Positions 61,468 to 64,000 of a stretch of 64,000 bases of DNA are shown here, in pieces; the stretch's first letter is position 1; each line of letters starts with the position of its first letter. Below the pieces are notes generated by a model, which had not been told where the DNA came from, searched no databases, and was given only the letters and a program-made list of their open reading frames with translations. Source of the DNA: Clusia tigrina (lineage: Eukaryota > Arthropoda > Insecta > Diptera > Clusiidae); the NCBI GenBank assembly GCA_920105625.2, contig CAKKTE020000437.1, positions 124,001 to 188,000 of the forward strand. The letters are read 5' to 3'. A program made the translations under genes and the position numbers.

Positions 61468-64000
61468 AGGCTCTAGTACTTTATTGTTACCTGATTTCAA
61501 GGTTTTATGACGCTCCAGTAAAAAGTTACAAACATTTGTATGTTGCAAAGTTTGATAAATGTAGGACGTACCGTATAGAAGTTAGGGCCATTTGAAGTTT
61601 TATCAGTGTTTGATTTGGGACTCAAGGGTAGCATAGCTTTGACGTTCCAGTAAAAAGTTACAAGCATTTGTATGTTGCAAACTTTGATAGGTGTAGGACA
61701 TACCGTATAGAAGTTAGGGCCATTTGAAGTTTTATCAGTGTTTGATTTCGGACTCAAGGGTAGCATAGCTTTGAGCGATAGCTTAAATTGACAAGACGCT
61801 CGAGTACTTTATTATTACAAAATTACAAGGTTTTATGACGCTCCAGTAAAAAGTTACAAGCATTTGTATGTTGCAAACTTTGATAGGTGTAGGACGTACC
61901 GTATAGATGTTAGGGCCATTTGAAGTTTTATCAGTGTTTGATTTGGGACTCAAGAGTAGCATAGCTTTGAGCGATAGCTTAAGTTGTCAAGAGGCTCGGG
62001 TAATTTATTGTTACAAAATTTTAAGGTTTTATGACGCTCCAGTAAAAAGTTACAAGCATTTGTATGTTGAAAACTTTGATAGGTGTAGGACGTACCGTAT
62101 AGAAGTTAGGGCCATTTGAAGTTTTATCAGTGTTTGATTTGGGACTCAAGGGTAGCATAGCTTTGAGCGATAGATTAAATTGACAAGAGGCTCTAGTACT
62201 TTATTGTTACAAAATTTCAAGGTTTTATGACGCTCCAGTAAAAAGTTACAAGCATTTGTATGTTGAAAACTTTGATAGGTGTAGAACGTATAGAAGTTAG
62301 GGCCATTTGAAGTTTTATCAGTGTTTGATTTAGGACTCAAGGGTAGCATAGCTTTGAGCGATAGCTTAAATTGACAAGACGCTCGAGTACTTTATTATTA
62401 CAAAATTACAAGGTTTTATGACGCTCCCGTAAAAAGTTACAAGCATTTGTATGTTGCAAACTTTGATAGGTGTAGGACGTACCGTATAGATGTTAGGGCC
62501 ATTTGAAGTTTTATCAGTGTTTGATTTGGGACTCAAGAGTAGCATAGCTTTGAGCGATAGCTTAAGTTGTCAAGAGGCTCGGGTAATTTATTGTTACAAA
62601 ATTTCAAGGTTTTATGACGCTCCAGTAAAAAGTTACAAGCATTTGTATGTTGTAAACTTTGATAGGTGTAGGACGTACCGTATAGAAGTTAGGGCCATTT
62701 GAAGTTTTATTAGTGTTTGATATGGGACTGAAGGGTAGCATAGCTTTGAGCGATAGATTAAATTGACAAGAGGCTATAGTACTTTATTGTTACAAAATTT
62801 CAAGGTTTTATGACGCTCCAGTAAAAAGTTACAAGCATTTGTATGTTGCAAACTTTGATAAATGTAGGACGTACCGTATAGAAGTTAGGGCCATTTGAAG
62901 TTTTATCAGTATTTGATTTGGGACTCAAGGGTAGCATAGCTTTGACGCTGCAGTAAAAAGTTACAAGCATTTGTATGTTGCAAACTTTGTAGGTGTAGGA
63001 CGTACCGTATAGAAGTTAGGGCCATTTGAAGTTTTATCAGTATTTTATTTGGGACTCAAGGGTAGCATAGCTTTGAGCAATAGCTTAAATTGACAAGACG
63101 CTCGAGTACTTTATTATTACAAAATTATAAGCTTTTATGACGCTCCAGTAAAAAGTTACAAGCATATGTATTATGCAAACTTTGATAGCTGTAGGACGTA
63201 CCGTATAGATGTTAGGGCCATTTGAAGTTTTATCAGTGTTTGATTTGGGACTCAAGAATAGCATAGCTTTGAGCGATATCTTAAGTTGACAAGAGGCTCG
63301 GGTAGTTTATTGTTACAAAATTTCAAGGTTTTATGACGCTCCTGTAAAATGTTACACGCATTTGTATGTTGTAAACTTTGATAGGTGTAGGACGTACCGT
63401 ATAGAAATTAGGGCCATTTGAAGTTTTATTAGTGTTTGATATGGGACTCAAGGGTAGCATAGCTTTGAGCGATAGATTAAATTGACAAGAGGCTATAGTA
63501 CTTTATTGTTACAAAATTTCAAGGTTTTATGACGCTCCAGTAAAAAGTTACAAGCATTTGTATGTTGCAAACTTTGATAAATGTAGGACGTACCGTATAG
63601 AAGTTAGGGCCATTTGAAGTTTTATCAGTGTTTGATTTGGGACTCAAGGGTAGCATAGCTTTGACGTTCCAGTAAAAAGTTACAAGCATTTGTATGTTGC
63701 AAACTTTGATAGGTGTAGGACATACCGTATAGAAGTTAGGGCCATTTGAAGTTTTATCAGTGTTTGATTTGGGACTCAAGGGTAGCATAGCTTTGAGCGA
63801 TAGCTTAAATTGACAAGACGCTCGAGTACTTTATTATTACAAAATTACAAGGTTTTATGACGCTCCAGTAAAAAGTTACAAGCATTTGTATTATGCAAAC
63901 TTTGATAGGTGTACGACGTACCGTATAGATGTTAGGGCCATTTGAAGTTTTTTCAGTGTTTGATTTGTTACTCAAGAGTAGCATAGCTTTGAGCGATATC
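61468..64000. repeat. Satellite tetramer HOR, 720/583/719-bp units (array right edge)
   Basis: Units start at 61468, 62188, 62771 and 63490, spaced 720, 583 and 719 bp. Short junctions lie at 61640, 62943 and 63662. The 583-bp unit has a single 191-bp monomer in place of the full-plus-short dimer, because the short monomer is absent and five bases (GACGTACCG reduced to AACG) are missing near 62,285. Diagnostic variants are ACGCTCGAG, CTCGGGTAATTT and TAAGTTGTCAAG. The window ends inside a monomer. No gene is seen. Confidence 0.9.

Noticed and set aside
61907..62119. Plus-strand 70-codon open frames at 61907-62119 and 62490-62702
   Set aside because: The two are copies of the same satellite monomer 583 bp apart. 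They lie wholly inside the repeat and resemble no protein I know.
1..64000. CENP-B box in the monomer
   Set aside because: I looked for the TTCG-N4-A-N2-CGGG pattern in the consensus and in the CTCGGG variants. The spacing and upstream TTCG are not there.

Overview
The window is a tandem satellite DNA array with no host gene that I can support. A roughly 196-bp, AT-rich monomer (about 37% GC by hand count of the consensus) is repeated head to tail, always in the same orientation, from the first base to the last. There are roughly 320 copies. The array continues past both ends, and no unique flanking sequence is present. The only non-satellite DNA is a 1.2-kb, 5'-truncated Jockey-clade non-LTR retrotransposon (LINE) fragment, present three times on the minus strand at about 34.4-35.6, 37.4-38.6 and 41.0-42.2 kb. 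A Jockey-type LINE in a long satellite array points to heterochromatin (pericentromeric, centromeric or subtelomeric) of an arthropod, most likely an insect. I do not recognise the satellite family and cannot name the species.

Layout. 1-3.1 kb: mixed monomers. 3.1-10.4 kb: a higher-order repeat (HOR) of 2.5-2.9 kb. 10.4-15.2 kb: three near-identical copies of a 1,566-bp, 8-monomer HOR. 15.2-18.6 kb: a regular 718/719-bp tetramer HOR made of three full monomers and one 132-bp short monomer. 18.6-26.2 kb: irregular monomers with local deletions and duplications, largely two related blocks 5.1 kb apart. 26.2-33.8 kb: a 1.35-1.76 kb HOR. 33.8-42.5 kb: three satellite-plus-LINE units. 42.5-47.0 kb: dimeric, then tetrameric alternation. 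47.0-58.5 kb: a 2.1-4.2 kb HOR with nested duplications. 58.5-64 kb: more full and short monomers, ending in 583/719/720-bp units.

Two events organise the array. First, a 64-bp deletion with TGA microhomology produced a 132-bp short monomer. I count 28 copies with the same breakpoint, and the recurring 718-720 bp period is built around it. Second, one LINE insertion with an 8-bp target-site duplication (AAAAAGTT) was carried along when the surrounding satellite was amplified, giving three copies with identical boundaries.

Apart from the reverse-transcriptase remnant, the open frames of 60-133 codons are by-products of the repeat and are not annotated as genes. I see no rRNA, tRNA, CRISPR array or host promoter. 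All alignments were done by eye, so region borders are good to roughly 100 bp except where an exact junction is stated.
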